Source: an uncultured Paracoccaceae bacterium | Lineage (GTDB): Bacteria > Pseudomonadota > Alphaproteobacteria > Rhodobacterales > Rhodobacteraceae | Direction of reading: 5' to 3' | Length of the DNA stretch: 64,000 nucleotides | Assembly (NCBI GenBank): GCA_905182165.1 | Contig: CAJJAK010000003.1 | Span: 178,463 to 242,462 of the forward strand | Shown here: positions 40,225 to 49,488 of the stretch, in pieces | How the letters are laid out: the number at the start of each line of letters is the position of its first letter | Numbering within the stretch: position 1 is the first letter of the stretch | The notes under the pieces: generated by a model | What the model saw: only the letters and a program-made list of their open reading frames with translations | The model's database searches: none | What the model was told of the DNA's origin: nothing | Translations under genes and position numbers: made by a program

Positions 40225-41085
40225 TTGCGTGTACTCATATTGGGAATAGCCTTTGCATTAATGTGGTCAAGCGCATTTACCTCAGCAAAAATAATTGTTA
40301 GTTCAGCACCTCCACTTTCGCTTCTATCCTTAGTTTATGATATCGGTTTATTAGCTATTTTAATAGGATGGCTATTAGGACAATCGTTAAATCTCACTAG
40401 ATCCCAATGGAAAGCCACATTAATTTTTGGGGTATGTCAAAATTCCATATATTTAGGATTAAACTTCATTGCCATGCAAAAGGTTGAAGCTTCAGTCGCT
40501 GCTATAATTGCAAGTACAATGCCATTAATAGTTGCGTTTTTAGGGTGGATTGTATTTAGGGATAAATTAAAACCATTTAGTATTATTGGTTTGATTTTAG
40601 GTTTTTGTGGTGTTTTAATAATTATGAACACTCGTATACAAAATATTACTGATCTTGGTGCAATTAGTTTGTGTATTTTAGGTTCCATATCACTTGCAAT
40701 AGCTACTCTTTCTGTAAAAAATGCCACGTCAGGAGGAAACTTATGGATTATTGTTGGTTTTCAAATGATAATTGGTAGCATTGCATTGCTCCCATTTGCT
40801 GTTTTATTTGAGGAAATACATATAGTCTGGTCTTACAGGCTTGTCATCGCATTCCTTTATACTACGTTAATACCAGGTCTATTAGCCACTTGGATCTGGT
40901 TTGTTTTGGTTTCCAAAGTAGGCGCAATAAAAGGTGCTACCTATCATTTCTTAAATCCATTTTTTGGTGTTTTAATTGCATATATAATATTAAGAGAAAG
41001 CATAGGGCTATCTGATTACATCGGAGTAATAGTAGTCTCAGTTGGAATAATAATTGTTCAAATATCTAGAAACGTTAAAAATTAA
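40225..41085 (+). CDS. DMT-family (EamA) membrane transporter
   Basis: The protein of about 286 residues has ten predicted membrane helices in two EamA repeats (FALMWSSAFTSAKIIV at the N-terminus; TYHFLNPFFGVLIAYIIL in the last repeat). It starts at TTG: either 40207 or, as I prefer, 40225, which has AAGGA ten bases upstream. No ATG lies near the expected N-terminus. The substrate is unknown. The frame is intact and distinct from the exporter at 12249. Confidence 0.85.
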   Translation: MRVLILGIAFALMWSSAFTSAKIIVSSAPPLSLLSLVYDIGLLAILIGWLLGQSLNLTRSQWKATLIFGVCQNSIYLGLNFIAMQKVEASVAAIIASTMPLIVAFLGWIVFRDKLKPFSIIGLILGFCGVLIIMNTRIQNITDLGAISLCILGSISLAIATLSVKNATSGGNLWIIVGFQMIIGSIALLPFAVLFEEIHIVWSYRLVIAFLYTTLIPGLLATWIWFVLVSKVGAIKGATYHFLNPFFGVLIAYIILRESIGLSDYIGVIVVSVGIIIVQISRNVKN

Positions 41086-41101
41086 AAAATATCATATCTT
41101 T

Positions 41102-41130
41102 TTGACATTAAAAATTTTTATTTTATTTAC
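41102..41130 (+). promoter_or_regulatory. Candidate promoter of the dmdA-like operon
   Basis: A perfect -35 TTGACA (41102-41107) stands 77 bp before the start of the dmdA-like gene, in an AT-rich gap. The best -10 at the right distance is TATTTA (41124-41129), which is weak. The gap is the only one before the four-gene operon, so a promoter must lie here. Confidence 0.35.
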
Positions 41131-41178
41131 CTAAGTAATGTAAAATATAACCTCAGATCAAATTAAGAGAACCTATTT

Positions 41179-42288
41179 ATGAAAAATAAATTTGAAATCA
41201 GCCCTACCACACGCCTAAGAAGGTCACCTTTTTTTGAAGCCACAGTAAGCGAAGGTGTAACAGGCTTTTATCCATATAATAATATGTTGATGCCAACTGG
41301 CTTTGGACATCCTGAAGAGGAGTATTGGAGAATAATAAACGGGGTGTCGATGTGGGACGTTGCTGTTGAACGTCAGGTTGAGTTAAATGGTCCAGATGCA
41401 AGTAAATTAGCACAAATTCTTTGTCCCCGCGACTTAACTAAATGCCGGGAGGGGCAAGGAAAATATGTTGCTCTATGCAATCACGATGGCGTAATTATCA
41501 ATGATCCTATATTATTAAAACTTTCAGAAACCCGTTTTTGGCTATCAATAGCCGACAACAACATAGTATTATTCTCAAGAGCTATTGCAGCTGAGAGAGG
41601 CTTAAATGTAAATGTGTTTGAGCCTGATGTTTCTCCCTTGGCCGTACAGGGGCCAAAAGCAGAAGATGTTATAGCCAGTATTTTTGGTGATTGGATCCGA
41701 GATCTTAAATACTTTTGGTTTAAAGAAACAGAAATTGAGGGGATTCATTTAATAGCAAGATCAGGTTGGTCTAAGCAAGGAGGTTTTGAGTTATATCTCA
41801 TGGATAATACTAAAGCATTGGCGCTTTGGAATATTGTTAAAGAAGCAGGAAAACCTTGGGATATTGGACCAGGAAACCCAAATATGAGCGAACGTATTGA
41901 AAGTGGTTTGTTATCGTATGGCTCAGATACTGATGATCAGACTAACCCTTTTGAAATTCGTATGGGGAATTATATTAATTTAGAAGTTCCAAATGATACT
42001 ATTGGGATTAAAGCACTTAGAAAAATTGCTGCTGAGGGGCCAAAACGTCATCAGATTGGGGTAATATTAGATGGTGATACACCATCAGGTGTTGTAGCAG
42101 AATGGTTAGATATCACGCAGAATGATAAAACAGTAGGATCGATGACAAGTGGCGTATGGTCTCGTCGACTGAAAAAAAATATTGGACTAGGGTTAATTAA
42201 TATTGATATCAAAATTGGCGAAAATGCTATAGTAAGAACTAATAATGGTGATGTTAATTGTGAATTTGTAGATTTACCATTTTTATAA
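41179..42288 (+). CDS. dmdA: DmdA-like dimethylsulfoniopropionate demethylase (GcvT family)
   Basis: DmdA moves a methyl group from DMSP to tetrahydrofolate, giving methylmercaptopropionate (MMPA). The 369 residues contain segments I associate with DmdA: MWDVAVERQVELNGPDA, CPRDLTKCREGQGKYV, DVSPLAVQGPKAEDV, LIARSGWSKQGGFELYL, and ERIESGLLSYGSDTDDQTNP. This differs from GcvT, which lacks SGWSKQGG. A relative acting on another methylated substrate (such as a betaine) cannot be excluded. It heads an operon with acyl-CoA dehydrogenase, CoA ligase and hydratase genes, all spaced by 0-22 bp. The frame is intact. Confidence 0.78.
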   Translation: MKNKFEISPTTRLRRSPFFEATVSEGVTGFYPYNNMLMPTGFGHPEEEYWRIINGVSMWDVAVERQVELNGPDASKLAQILCPRDLTKCREGQGKYVALCNHDGVIINDPILLKLSETRFWLSIADNNIVLFSRAIAAERGLNVNVFEPDVSPLAVQGPKAEDVIASIFGDWIRDLKYFWFKETEIEGIHLIARSGWSKQGGFELYLMDNTKALALWNIVKEAGKPWDIGPGNPNMSERIESGLLSYGSDTDDQTNPFEIRMGNYINLEVPNDTIGIKALRKIAAEGPKRHQIGVILDGDTPSGVVAEWLDITQNDKTVGSMTSGVWSRRLKKNIGLGLINIDIKIGENAIVRTNNGDVNCEFVDLPFL

Positions 42289-42307
42289 AAAATCGAGGAT
42301 CAATTAA

Positions 42308-43474
42308 ATGCAATATGGTTTAAATGAAGAACAAGAAATGATTGCATCAACAGTAAGATCATTTGTTGAAAATGAAATATACCCTCATGAAGAGTTGGTT
42401 GAAAAAACTGGTTCAGTCCCCAAAGAAATTGCGCAGGACATAAAGAGAAAAACACTCGAATTGGGGTTTTATGCATGTAATTTCCCAGAAGAAGTTGGCG
42501 GAGCTGGTTTAAATCACAAGGAGTTCACATTGGTTGAGCGAGAGCTTGGTCGAGGATCCATGGCTCTATGTCATTTTTTTGGACGACCTCAAAACATTTT
42601 AATGGCATGCAATTCAGAGCAAAAAGAACGTTACCTTCTTCCCGCTGTGAGGGGTGAAAAAATGGATGCACTCGCCATGACAGAACCAAATGCAGGTTCA
42701 GATGTCCGTGGAATGAAATGCTATGCGACAAAAAATGGAGGCGACTGGATCATAAATGGCACCAAACATTTTATAAGTGGTGCTGAACATGCAGATTTTG
42801 TTATCGTCTTTGTAGCCACTGGAGAAGACCAAACACCAAAAGGCCCTAAAAAGCGTATAACAACCTTTTTAGTTGACCGTGGGACTAAGGGCTTCACTAT
42901 AAGAGATGGATACAAATCTGTGAGCCACAGAGGTTACAAAAACATGATATTAGAATTTGATGACTGTAGAATTCCTGAGTCACAAGTTCTAGGCGAGATT
43001 GACGGTGGCTTTGCTGTCATGAATACTTGGTTATACGCAACACGCTTAACGGTAGCTACAAATTGTGTGGGTCGAGCGAGAAGAGTTTTTGATTATGCAT
43101 TAAATTATTCAGCTGAAAGAGAGCAATTTGGCCAAAAAATCGGAAAATTTCAAGGTGTTAGCTTTCAAATTGCAGATATGATAACTGAGATTGATGCAGC
43201 AGACCTTTTAACATTAGCCGCAGCAGAGCGATTAGATAAGAATCTACCGTCAAATCGTGAAATAGCTAGCGCAAAACTGTATGCGACCGAAATGCTTGCA
43301 CGAATAACAGATACTACTATCCAAATTCATGGTGGAATGGGGCTCATGGATGATTATCCTCTTGAAAGATTCTGGAGAGATGCAAGAGTTGAAAGGATTT
43401 GGGATGGTACATCAGAAATTCAAAGACATATCATTTCAAGCCGTCATCTACTAAGACCATTTGAGGTAGCTTAA
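42308..43474 (+). CDS. Acyl-CoA dehydrogenase, CaiA-like
   Basis: The 388 residues form a standard short acyl-CoA dehydrogenase (FAD, electrons to ETF). Signatures are ALAMTEPNAGSDVRGMK, SGAEHADFVIVF and the C-terminal QIHGGMGLMDDYPLERFWRDARV. The position normally holding the catalytic Glu of the EGTSEIQ motif reads WDGTSEIQRHI, so Asp replaces Glu. It is much shorter than classical DmdC (about 590 residues), so it is not an orthologue. In this operon it may oxidise MMPA-CoA or a betaine-derived acyl-CoA. Electrons could reach the ubiquinone pool through the ETF-QO encoded at 59552. Confidence 0.85.
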   Translation: MQYGLNEEQEMIASTVRSFVENEIYPHEELVEKTGSVPKEIAQDIKRKTLELGFYACNFPEEVGGAGLNHKEFTLVERELGRGSMALCHFFGRPQNILMACNSEQKERYLLPAVRGEKMDALAMTEPNAGSDVRGMKCYATKNGGDWIINGTKHFISGAEHADFVIVFVATGEDQTPKGPKKRITTFLVDRGTKGFTIRDGYKSVSHRGYKNMILEFDDCRIPESQVLGEIDGGFAVMNTWLYATRLTVATNCVGRARRVFDYALNYSAEREQFGQKIGKFQGVSFQIADMITEIDAADLLTLAAAERLDKNLPSNREIASAKLYATEMLARITDTTIQIHGGMGLMDDYPLERFWRDARVERIWDGTSEIQRHIISSRHLLRPFEVA

Positions 43475-43495
43475 CAATTTTTTTAAGGTAAAAAA

Positions 43496-45518
43496 ATGAA
43501 AGACCTTAACCGACTATTCAAACCAAATTCGATTACTGTCATAGGCGGCGGCACTTGGTGTGAATCTGTTATAGAACAACTTAAAAAAATTAAATTTCAT
43601 GGACCAATTTGGCCAATTCATCCAAAAAAAAAGATAATGTGTGGGATAAAATCATCGCTGCTGTTAAAGACTTACCAAACCCACCTGATGCTGCATTTAT
43701 TGGAGTAAATAGATTTCAGACAGTTGAGATAGTAGCTCAGCTTTCAAAAATTGGTTCTGGTGGGGCTGTTTGTTTCGCAAGTGGGTTTCTAGAGGCAAAA
43801 GCTGAAGATTCTGACGGAGAAAATTTACAAAGAAGGTTGCTAGATGCTGCTAGTACAATGCCAATCTTGGGACCAAATTGTTATGGGTTTATTAATTATT
43901 TAGATGGTGTGCTACTTTGGCCTGATCAACACGGTGGAATAAAAGTAAAAAGCGGTGTAGCTATAATAACTCAATCATCAAATATCGCTATTAATATAAC
44001 TATGCAAAAAAGAGCTGTTCCAATTGCCGCAATCGTTGCAGCAGGAAATCAAGCTCAAATAAGTTTAGCTGAAATAGGCACTACATTACTAAAAGATAAT
44101 CGCATTACAGCACTAGGCGTCCACATTGAAGGCATCAAAGATCTTTTAGCTTTTGAGACACTCGCCAAGACAGCACTTGAATTAGGTAAAAGAATAGTAG
44201 CTTTGAAAGTTGGAAAATCGACTCAAGCACAAGCAGCAACTATTTCTCATACCGCTTCTTTGACTGGAAATGATGCTGGAGCAAGTGCACTTTTTGAACG
44301 ACTTGGGATAGCTCGAGTTAAAAGCCTCCCCATTTTCTTAGAGACATTGAAACTTTTACATGTCGTTGGCTCATTATCTTCAAATAACCTAGCATCAGTT
44401 AGCTGCTCAGGTGGTGAAGCTTCGCTGGTTGCTGATTTAGCAATTGAACCTAATGTAAATTTTCCTGATTTAAATAAACGCCAGAAAGAAGACCTTAGGG
44501 CCGCATTGGGGCCAATGGTTGCTTTAGCAAATCCATTAGATTATCACACTTACATTTGGCGTGACACAGAAGCAATGACTTTAGCTTGGAGCGCAATAAT
44601 GGATACTAATATTGCTCTAACCTTACTTATTGTTGATTTTCCAAGAACAGATCGATGTGATGCAAGCGACTGGAGATGCGCTGTAGACGCTGCCATTTTA
44701 TCAAAAAGAAATACAGGTACAAATGTAGCTATTGTGGCCACATTGCCAGAACTGCTGCCTGAAGAGTTCTCCAAAGAGCTTATTTTGGGTGGAGTGATAC
44801 CATTATTTGGCATTGAGGAAGCAATTTATGCTGCTGAAGCTGCATCAATAAAATTACCAAAAAATATTACTCCCAATATTAAAACCTTCAACTTTAGTAA
44901 AAACTAGATTGATACCAGAAGGGGAAGCAAAAAAATGCATATCTGAGTTTGGGTTATTAGTACCTAGATCAATTCAAGTGAATTCCGCTCAACAGGCTGC
45001 TAAAGAAGCAGATAATATTGGTTTCCCCATAGTATTAAAAGGAGAGGGGTTTGCTCACAAAACAGAAGCAAATGCTGTAATCTTGAATTTATCATCAACA
45101 CAAGATGTTTTTGATGCAGCCTTAAGTATGAAAGCAAATTCCTTTTTAATTGACTAGTTAATAACTGATAATATTGTTGAATTACTTCGTTGTCGTGCGT
45201 GATCCTGCGCATGGTTTTATTTTAAGTATTGCAGCTGGTGGAACCTTAACTGAGTTAATCAGAGATAGCTCTTCAATCATTATACCAGCACAACAATGTG
45301 AAATAATAAATGCACTAGAGAAATTAAAAGTATTTAAATTAATTTCTGGTTATCGAGGTAAAATGAAGGCAAACTTAGACGCAATTATCCAATCAATAAT
45401 TTCGATACAAAATTTTGTGATTAATTATGCAGATTCTATTGAAGCAATTGAAGTAAATCCATTAATTTGTGGTAGCAAAAAAGCAATTGCCGCAGATGTT
45501 TTATTAAGGAAATCTTAA
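43496..45518 (+). CDS. NDP-forming acyl-CoA synthetase (acetate--CoA ligase family; about four frameshifts)
   Basis: About 674 residues: an N-terminal CoA-binding domain (FKPNSITVIGGGTWCESVIEQL), a succinyl-CoA-synthetase-like centre (PILGPNCYGFIN, ISHTASLTGNDAGASALFERLG with the probable phospho-His), and a C-terminal ATP-grasp domain (KKCISEFGLLVPRS, GFPIVLKGEGFAHKTE, RDPAHGFILSIAAGGTLTEL). Breaks occur near 43645, 44907, 45157 and 45175. Such single-chain enzymes form acyl-CoA with ATP and release ADP and phosphate. Here it takes the place of AMP-forming DmdB in a dmdA operon. The stop is followed directly by the hydratase gene. Confidence 0.87.
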
Positions 45519-46333
45519 ATGCTCAACACACCAATAAACACCCACCAAGAAGACGGTATTCTTGAAGTTACAATAAATAGGCCAAAAGCAAATGCGAATT
45601 GATTTAAAAACAAGTCAATTGATGGGAGAGGTTTTTAAAAATTTTAGAGATGATCCAAATTTACGTGTAGCTATTATTACTGGAGCTGGAAAAAAATTCT
45701 TTTGCCCAGGTTGGGACCTAAAAGCAGCCGCTGGTGGTGATGCGGTGGACGGTAATTATGGTGTTGGCGGTTTTGGTGGCATTCAGGAAATGCGTGACAT
45801 GAACAAACCAATCATTGCAGCAGTAAATGGTATTTGTTGTGGTGGTGGTTTGGAGGTTGCGATTAGTGCCGATATAATCATTGCGGCTGAACATGCCACT
45901 TTTGCGCTTCCCGAGATTCGATCTGGGACAATTGCAGATGCAGCAAGTGTAAGAGTCCCTAAACGAATTCCTTATCACATAGCCATGGAATTATTATTAA
46001 CAGGACGGTGGTTTGACACAAATGAAGCAAAAAACTGGGGTCTTTTAAATAAAATCGTAAAAGCCGATGATTTGTTAAATGAAGCGTGGGAGATGGCTAG
46101 ATTATTAGTTAGTGGTCCACCACTGGTCTATGCGGCTATAAAAGAAGTAGTGCGTGACGCAGAAGATAAAAAATTCCAAGAACGTAATGAATAAAATAAC
46201 TAAGAGACAGTATAAAACGATTGATCAGTTATATTCTTCTGAAGATCAATTAGAAGGAGCAAAAGCTTTTACTGAAAAACGTGACCCTGTCTGGAAAGAT
46301 ATTAAAATTAACAATAGAAATGGTAAAATTTAA
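45519..46333 (+). CDS. Enoyl-CoA hydratase, CaiD-like (two frameshifts)
   Basis: About 271 residues in the crotonase fold. The start is ATG 45519 with AAGGAAATC upstream (MLNTPINTHQEDGILEVTIN). The oxyanion-hole segment NGICCGGGLEVAISADIIIA and the following FALPEIRSGTIAD hold the catalytic region. The C-terminal SEDQLEGAKAFTEKRDPVWK is typical of CaiD (carnitinyl-CoA dehydratase) relatives. Breaks lie near 45595 and 46190. It closes the dmdA-like operon and would hydrate the product of the dehydrogenase; in a DMSP route this step would release methanethiol, as DmdD or AcuH do. Confidence 0.87.
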
Positions 46334-46335
46334 TT

Positions 46336-47043
46336 TCAAATACACATCTTTTCATAAAATGGTAGTGCTTTATCACAAAGAGCTTGCATCTTAGGTGTTA
46401 GACTAGGCAATGGCCCTTCTTGAGGCAGAAAGCCTGTTGAATTCCACACAGAGTTATACCAATGAGATGCCCATATACCATCGTTTTTATGCCCTCCAGA
46501 AGGCCAATGTAACATTTTAGAATCATAATTTAATCCTATTGCAGAACATAATATCCTAAGTTCTTTTTCAGGATTTTTGCGAACATTGTAACTATCAATA
46601 ATTGGTGGTTTTTTACCAGTTTTTTGACAAACAAAATCCAAAATTTCCGCTTGCTGTTTAAACCCAATATCCTCCAGAGTTGGATCTTCCCTTTTTTTCT
46701 CATAACTTGATATAACTCGTGCAGGATGCCTTATTAAAAAAACATTGGTAACATCAGTTATCCAACTTCTATCAAAATCAGCAAGCATATGGTGAGTTTG
46801 ATGCTTTTGATAAAAATTTGGCCTACCTTCCCCATTTTTACCAATACAAGCAGATTGAACAGTTTCATGATCTTGAATACCAGTCTCCAAGATTTCTTTC
46901 CGCATTGGATGATTAAGTCCCGTTTTCTTCAGATAAGCAGCATAGTAAGGTTCATCCCAAATAGAGAAATCAGTTCTAGAACCAAAACTATACATCAATG
47001 TTGTGGAAAGGTTACGAGGGCCAGACCAAACTGCTAAGATCAT
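46336..47043 (-). CDS. Sulfotransferase-like protein
   Basis: The 235 residues begin with a P-loop-like PAPS-binding segment (VWSGPRNLSTTLMYSFGSR). They carry the second nucleotide-binding element VFLIRHPARVISSYEKKRED, as in the sulfotransferase fold. C-terminal GGHKNDGIWASHWYNSV is characteristic of this bacterial group. It overlaps the aminotransferase gene by four bases (ATGA, 47040-47043), so the two are co-translated and probably act on one substrate. The actual substrate is unknown. PAPS would be supplied by sat-cysC. The frame is intact. Confidence 0.75.
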   Translation of the reverse strand: MILAVWSGPRNLSTTLMYSFGSRTDFSIWDEPYYAAYLKKTGLNHPMRKEILETGIQDHETVQSACIGKNGEGRPNFYQKHQTHHMLADFDRSWITDVTNVFLIRHPARVISSYEKKREDPTLEDIGFKQQAEILDFVCQKTGKKPPIIDSYNVRKNPEKELRILCSAIGLNYDSKMLHWPSGGHKNDGIWASHWYNSVWNSTGFLPQEGPLPSLTPKMQALCDKALPFYEKMCI

Positions 47044-47950
47044 TTTAAAGTTTCGCGTTCTATTAGTTCTTTATAAAGAAATTGAATTTTCTCTGTCACT
47101 GGGCCCAAATCCACATCTCCAATTATTCGTCCATCTATTTCTCGTACAGGCGTCTGAGCACCAAATGTACCAGTAACAAAAGCTTCAGTTGCACCATATG
47201 TTTCAACTAACGAAAAGTTTTTTTCTTTGACAGAAATATTATTTTCCCGGCAAACGTCTATAACTTTTTGACGGGTTATCCCATTCATACAATAATCTCC
47301 CGTGGATGTCCAAACTGTTCCATTTCTGACAATAAAAAAGTTGCAAGCGTTTGTTGTATTAACAAATCCATTTATGTCCAGCATCAAAGCTTCATCAGCA
47401 CCCGCTTTTTCTGCCGCTATACAAGCCAAAACACAATTCAATTTTGAATGTGAGTTGAGCTTTGGATCCTGAGTCATTGGTAATCCTCTCATATGAGGAA
47501 CTGTAGAAAGTCTTATTGGTCGCGCAGAAAGTACTTTTGAATGCTCCATTATAATAACAATTGTTGGACCCGATAGAGACAAACTTGGATGCTGAAAAGG
47601 TTTAACCTTCGTTCCACGCGTTATCATGAGGCGTGCATGTGCATCTGTATACATGTCATTCGCCAGTCGCGTATCTTCTAATGCCCCTCTAACTTCATTT
47701 CGATCCAAACCGATGTTTAAATCTATTGCTAGGGCTGCCTCAAACAATCGATCCAAATGTTCTTCTAAAAAAATCCATTTACCATTATAAAGTCTAAGGC
47801 CCTCCCATATCCCATCCCCAACATAAAACCACTATCATAAACACTAATAGTCGCTTTATCTCGTGGTACTATTTCTCCATTAAGATAAATCAAAATATCT
47901 TTATTCCGAAAATCTTCTTCAGACTGGTGAGTGGTAATTTTTTCCACCAT
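47040..47950 (-). CDS. Class IV (branched-chain/D-amino acid-type) aminotransferase (one frameshift)
   Basis: About 303 residues in the PLP fold type IV. The start is ATG 47950 (MVEKITTHQSEEDF). The N-terminal YLNGEIVPRDKATISVYDSGFM is followed by a break near 47765, then HLDRLFEAALAIDLNIG. The PLP lysine is probably that of LNSHSKLNCVLACIAAEKAGADEALMLD (shown in part), and the C-terminus has GFVNTTNACNFFIV, CMNGITRQKVID and AFVTGTFGAQTPV. It is distinct from ilvE at 56927, so it may be a specialised transaminase for the compound handled by the coupled sulfotransferase-like protein. Confidence 0.85.
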
Positions 47951-48094
47951 AGACGTGATCCTTTTCACTTTTAGAAAAACTACAAATAGCAAAGAACCTT
48001 ATCTGTATCATTTTAAAGAGTAATTTTAAACTCATAATTCAAATAAGCATTTAGAAATTTCAAATAAAAAGCTGCTTTATAAGGAGTACATTCT

Positions 48095-48460
48095 ATTTCT
48101 TACAATAAATATCCCAAGTCAGGTCGTTTCAAAAAAACTGACTAAGCTGGTGGATGTTTTTGGTCTGTCGAGGCCGACTTTGAACAAATCCCAGGTGTTG
48201 TTGAGGCAATATCTGGTTTCACACGTGGAGTAACAGAAAATCCAACGTAAAAGGACGTGACAAAAGGTGGAACAGGGTATTTTAAAGTTATTAAAATAAT
48301 TTATACCTGAGAAATTATAAGTTACAAAAGAGAGGGTTTCTCTATAACTCGATATGCATTGGTCAAGCAGGCAAAAGCATATAAGTTTTATAGAAAGGGA
48401 TGTGTGATGCTTGGTCGTTAAAAAGAACTTTGGGGATCAGAGGTATTAATCGCTAATTGA
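48095..48460 (+). pseudogene. msrA: Decayed peptide methionine sulfoxide reductase A
   Basis: This explains the 47993-48460 gap. One frame, starting at ATT 48095 (in the place of a start codon, eight bases after AAGGAG), runs 122 codons with stops at 48143, 48248, 48308 and 48419. Between them it reads as Msr[22 protein letters not shown] with the catalytic Cys, [31 protein letters not shown], and the end AYKFYRKGC with KELWG. About 90 residues of the middle (the region with the resolving part) are missing between EIISYK and AYKFYR. Unlike the other broken genes it has nonsense changes and a deletion, not indels, so true gene loss is likely. Confidence 0.85.
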
Positions 48461-48745
48461 TCAAAAATTATAAAGATTATTTTGAATTACTATTCTTAAC
48501 GCGTAAACAGCAAATAACGCGATTAATGGAGCAAAATCTAACCCCCCCGTATTAGGTAAAAATTGTCTTATCCGGCTATAAACAGGATTTACTAGACGAT
48601 TAATTCCTTGCCATATCTGAGCAACGATAGCTTGCTGTAAGTTAAGAACTCGAAAATTTATCAACCAACTCATAATCACATGAGCAAGAATAATAAACCA
48701 CGCAAGATCTAACACCATCAAAATTATTTGTAGAATTGAAATCAT
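48461..48745 (-). CDS. YggT family membrane protein
   Basis: The 94 residues have two hydrophobic helices flanking a conserved loop: ILQIILMVLDLAWFIILAHVIMSW, then RLVNPVYSRIRQFLPNTGGLDFAPLI. YggT proteins are small inner-membrane proteins implicated in osmotic tolerance or cell division site functions in some bacteria. The role here is not clear. The frame is intact. Between it and rsmD (48746-48884) nothing further is seen. Confidence 0.88.
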   Translation of the reverse strand: MISILQIILMVLDLAWFIILAHVIMSWLINFRVLNLQQAIVAQIWQGINRLVNPVYSRIRQFLPNTGGLDFAPLIALFAVYALRIVIQNNLYNF

Positions 48746-48884
48746 TTTAAACCTTATAAAGTACTGAAAATAAAATTTATACTTAAAAATAATTTATCAC
48801 AATACGAAAATCATATTATTTAAAATTTAAATTACTAGTCAATATTATCTTTTACCCATTCACATTGAATTTAAGGGCGTTTGA

Positions 48885-49439
48885 TCAGGCTTTAAACACA
48901 TTAACAAACGTTTTCCCATATTTACGGAAATCTAAAAGTGTAAAATCTTTTAATAATATTTTTTTATCGTACTCAAAAACAATAATGGCATTTTCAGATA
49001 ACCATCCTTCTTTTAACACATTTAAAAGAGCTTTCTCACCTAACTCACTTCCGTAAGGTGGATCCAGAAAAATTAAATCAAATTTTTGGCCAGTATTTCT
49101 TCCAATTTTTGTTGCATCTCGTTGCTTTACTTCTGTCGAGCCATTTGCCTGGCAAATGGAAATATTTTTCTTAAGAAGCTCTAGAGAGATTTTATTCTTC
49201 TCAAAAAATGTTACCCAGCTAGCCCCTCGGCTCAATGCCTCCAAGCCCAGCGCACCAGAACCTGAGAATAGATCTAATACCCTAATATTTTCAAAAGATA
49301 ATGTTGGTGCCCCGTTTGCTAATAAATTAAATAAACTCTCTTTAACTCGATCAGAAGTTGGCCGCAGATGGTTAGACAAATCACCAATACCAATTTCGGT
49401 TAATTTGAGACCACGATTTTTACCAGAAATTATGCGCAT
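48885..49439 (-). CDS. rsmD: 16S rRNA (guanine(966)-N2)-methyltransferase
   Basis: RsmD methylates G966 of 16S rRNA. The 184 residues carry MRIISGKNRGLKL, LRPTSDRVKESLFNLL, the SAM motif VLDLFSGSGALGLEALSRGA and the catalytic FDLIFLDPPYGSELGEKAL (DPPY). The order and length fit the family. The frame is intact. Confidence 0.95.
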   Translation of the reverse strand: MRIISGKNRGLKLTEIGIGDLSNHLRPTSDRVKESLFNLLANGAPTLSFENIRVLDLFSGSGALGLEALSRGASWVTFFEKNKISLELLKKNISICQANGSTEVKQRDATKIGRNTGQKFDLIFLDPPYGSELGEKALLNVLKEGWLSENAIIVFEYDKKILLKDFTLLDFRKYGKTFVNVFKA

Positions 49440-49488
49440 ACTTATATAATAGAGGGTATTTTAATTAATTAAAATTGAAAATATCAAA

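Noticed and set aside
48095..48460. Selenoprotein reading of the TGA codons in the msrA or pterin dehydratase frames
   Set aside because: The stops in msrA include three TAA, and the TGA positions are not catalytic cysteines. Decay or error explains them.
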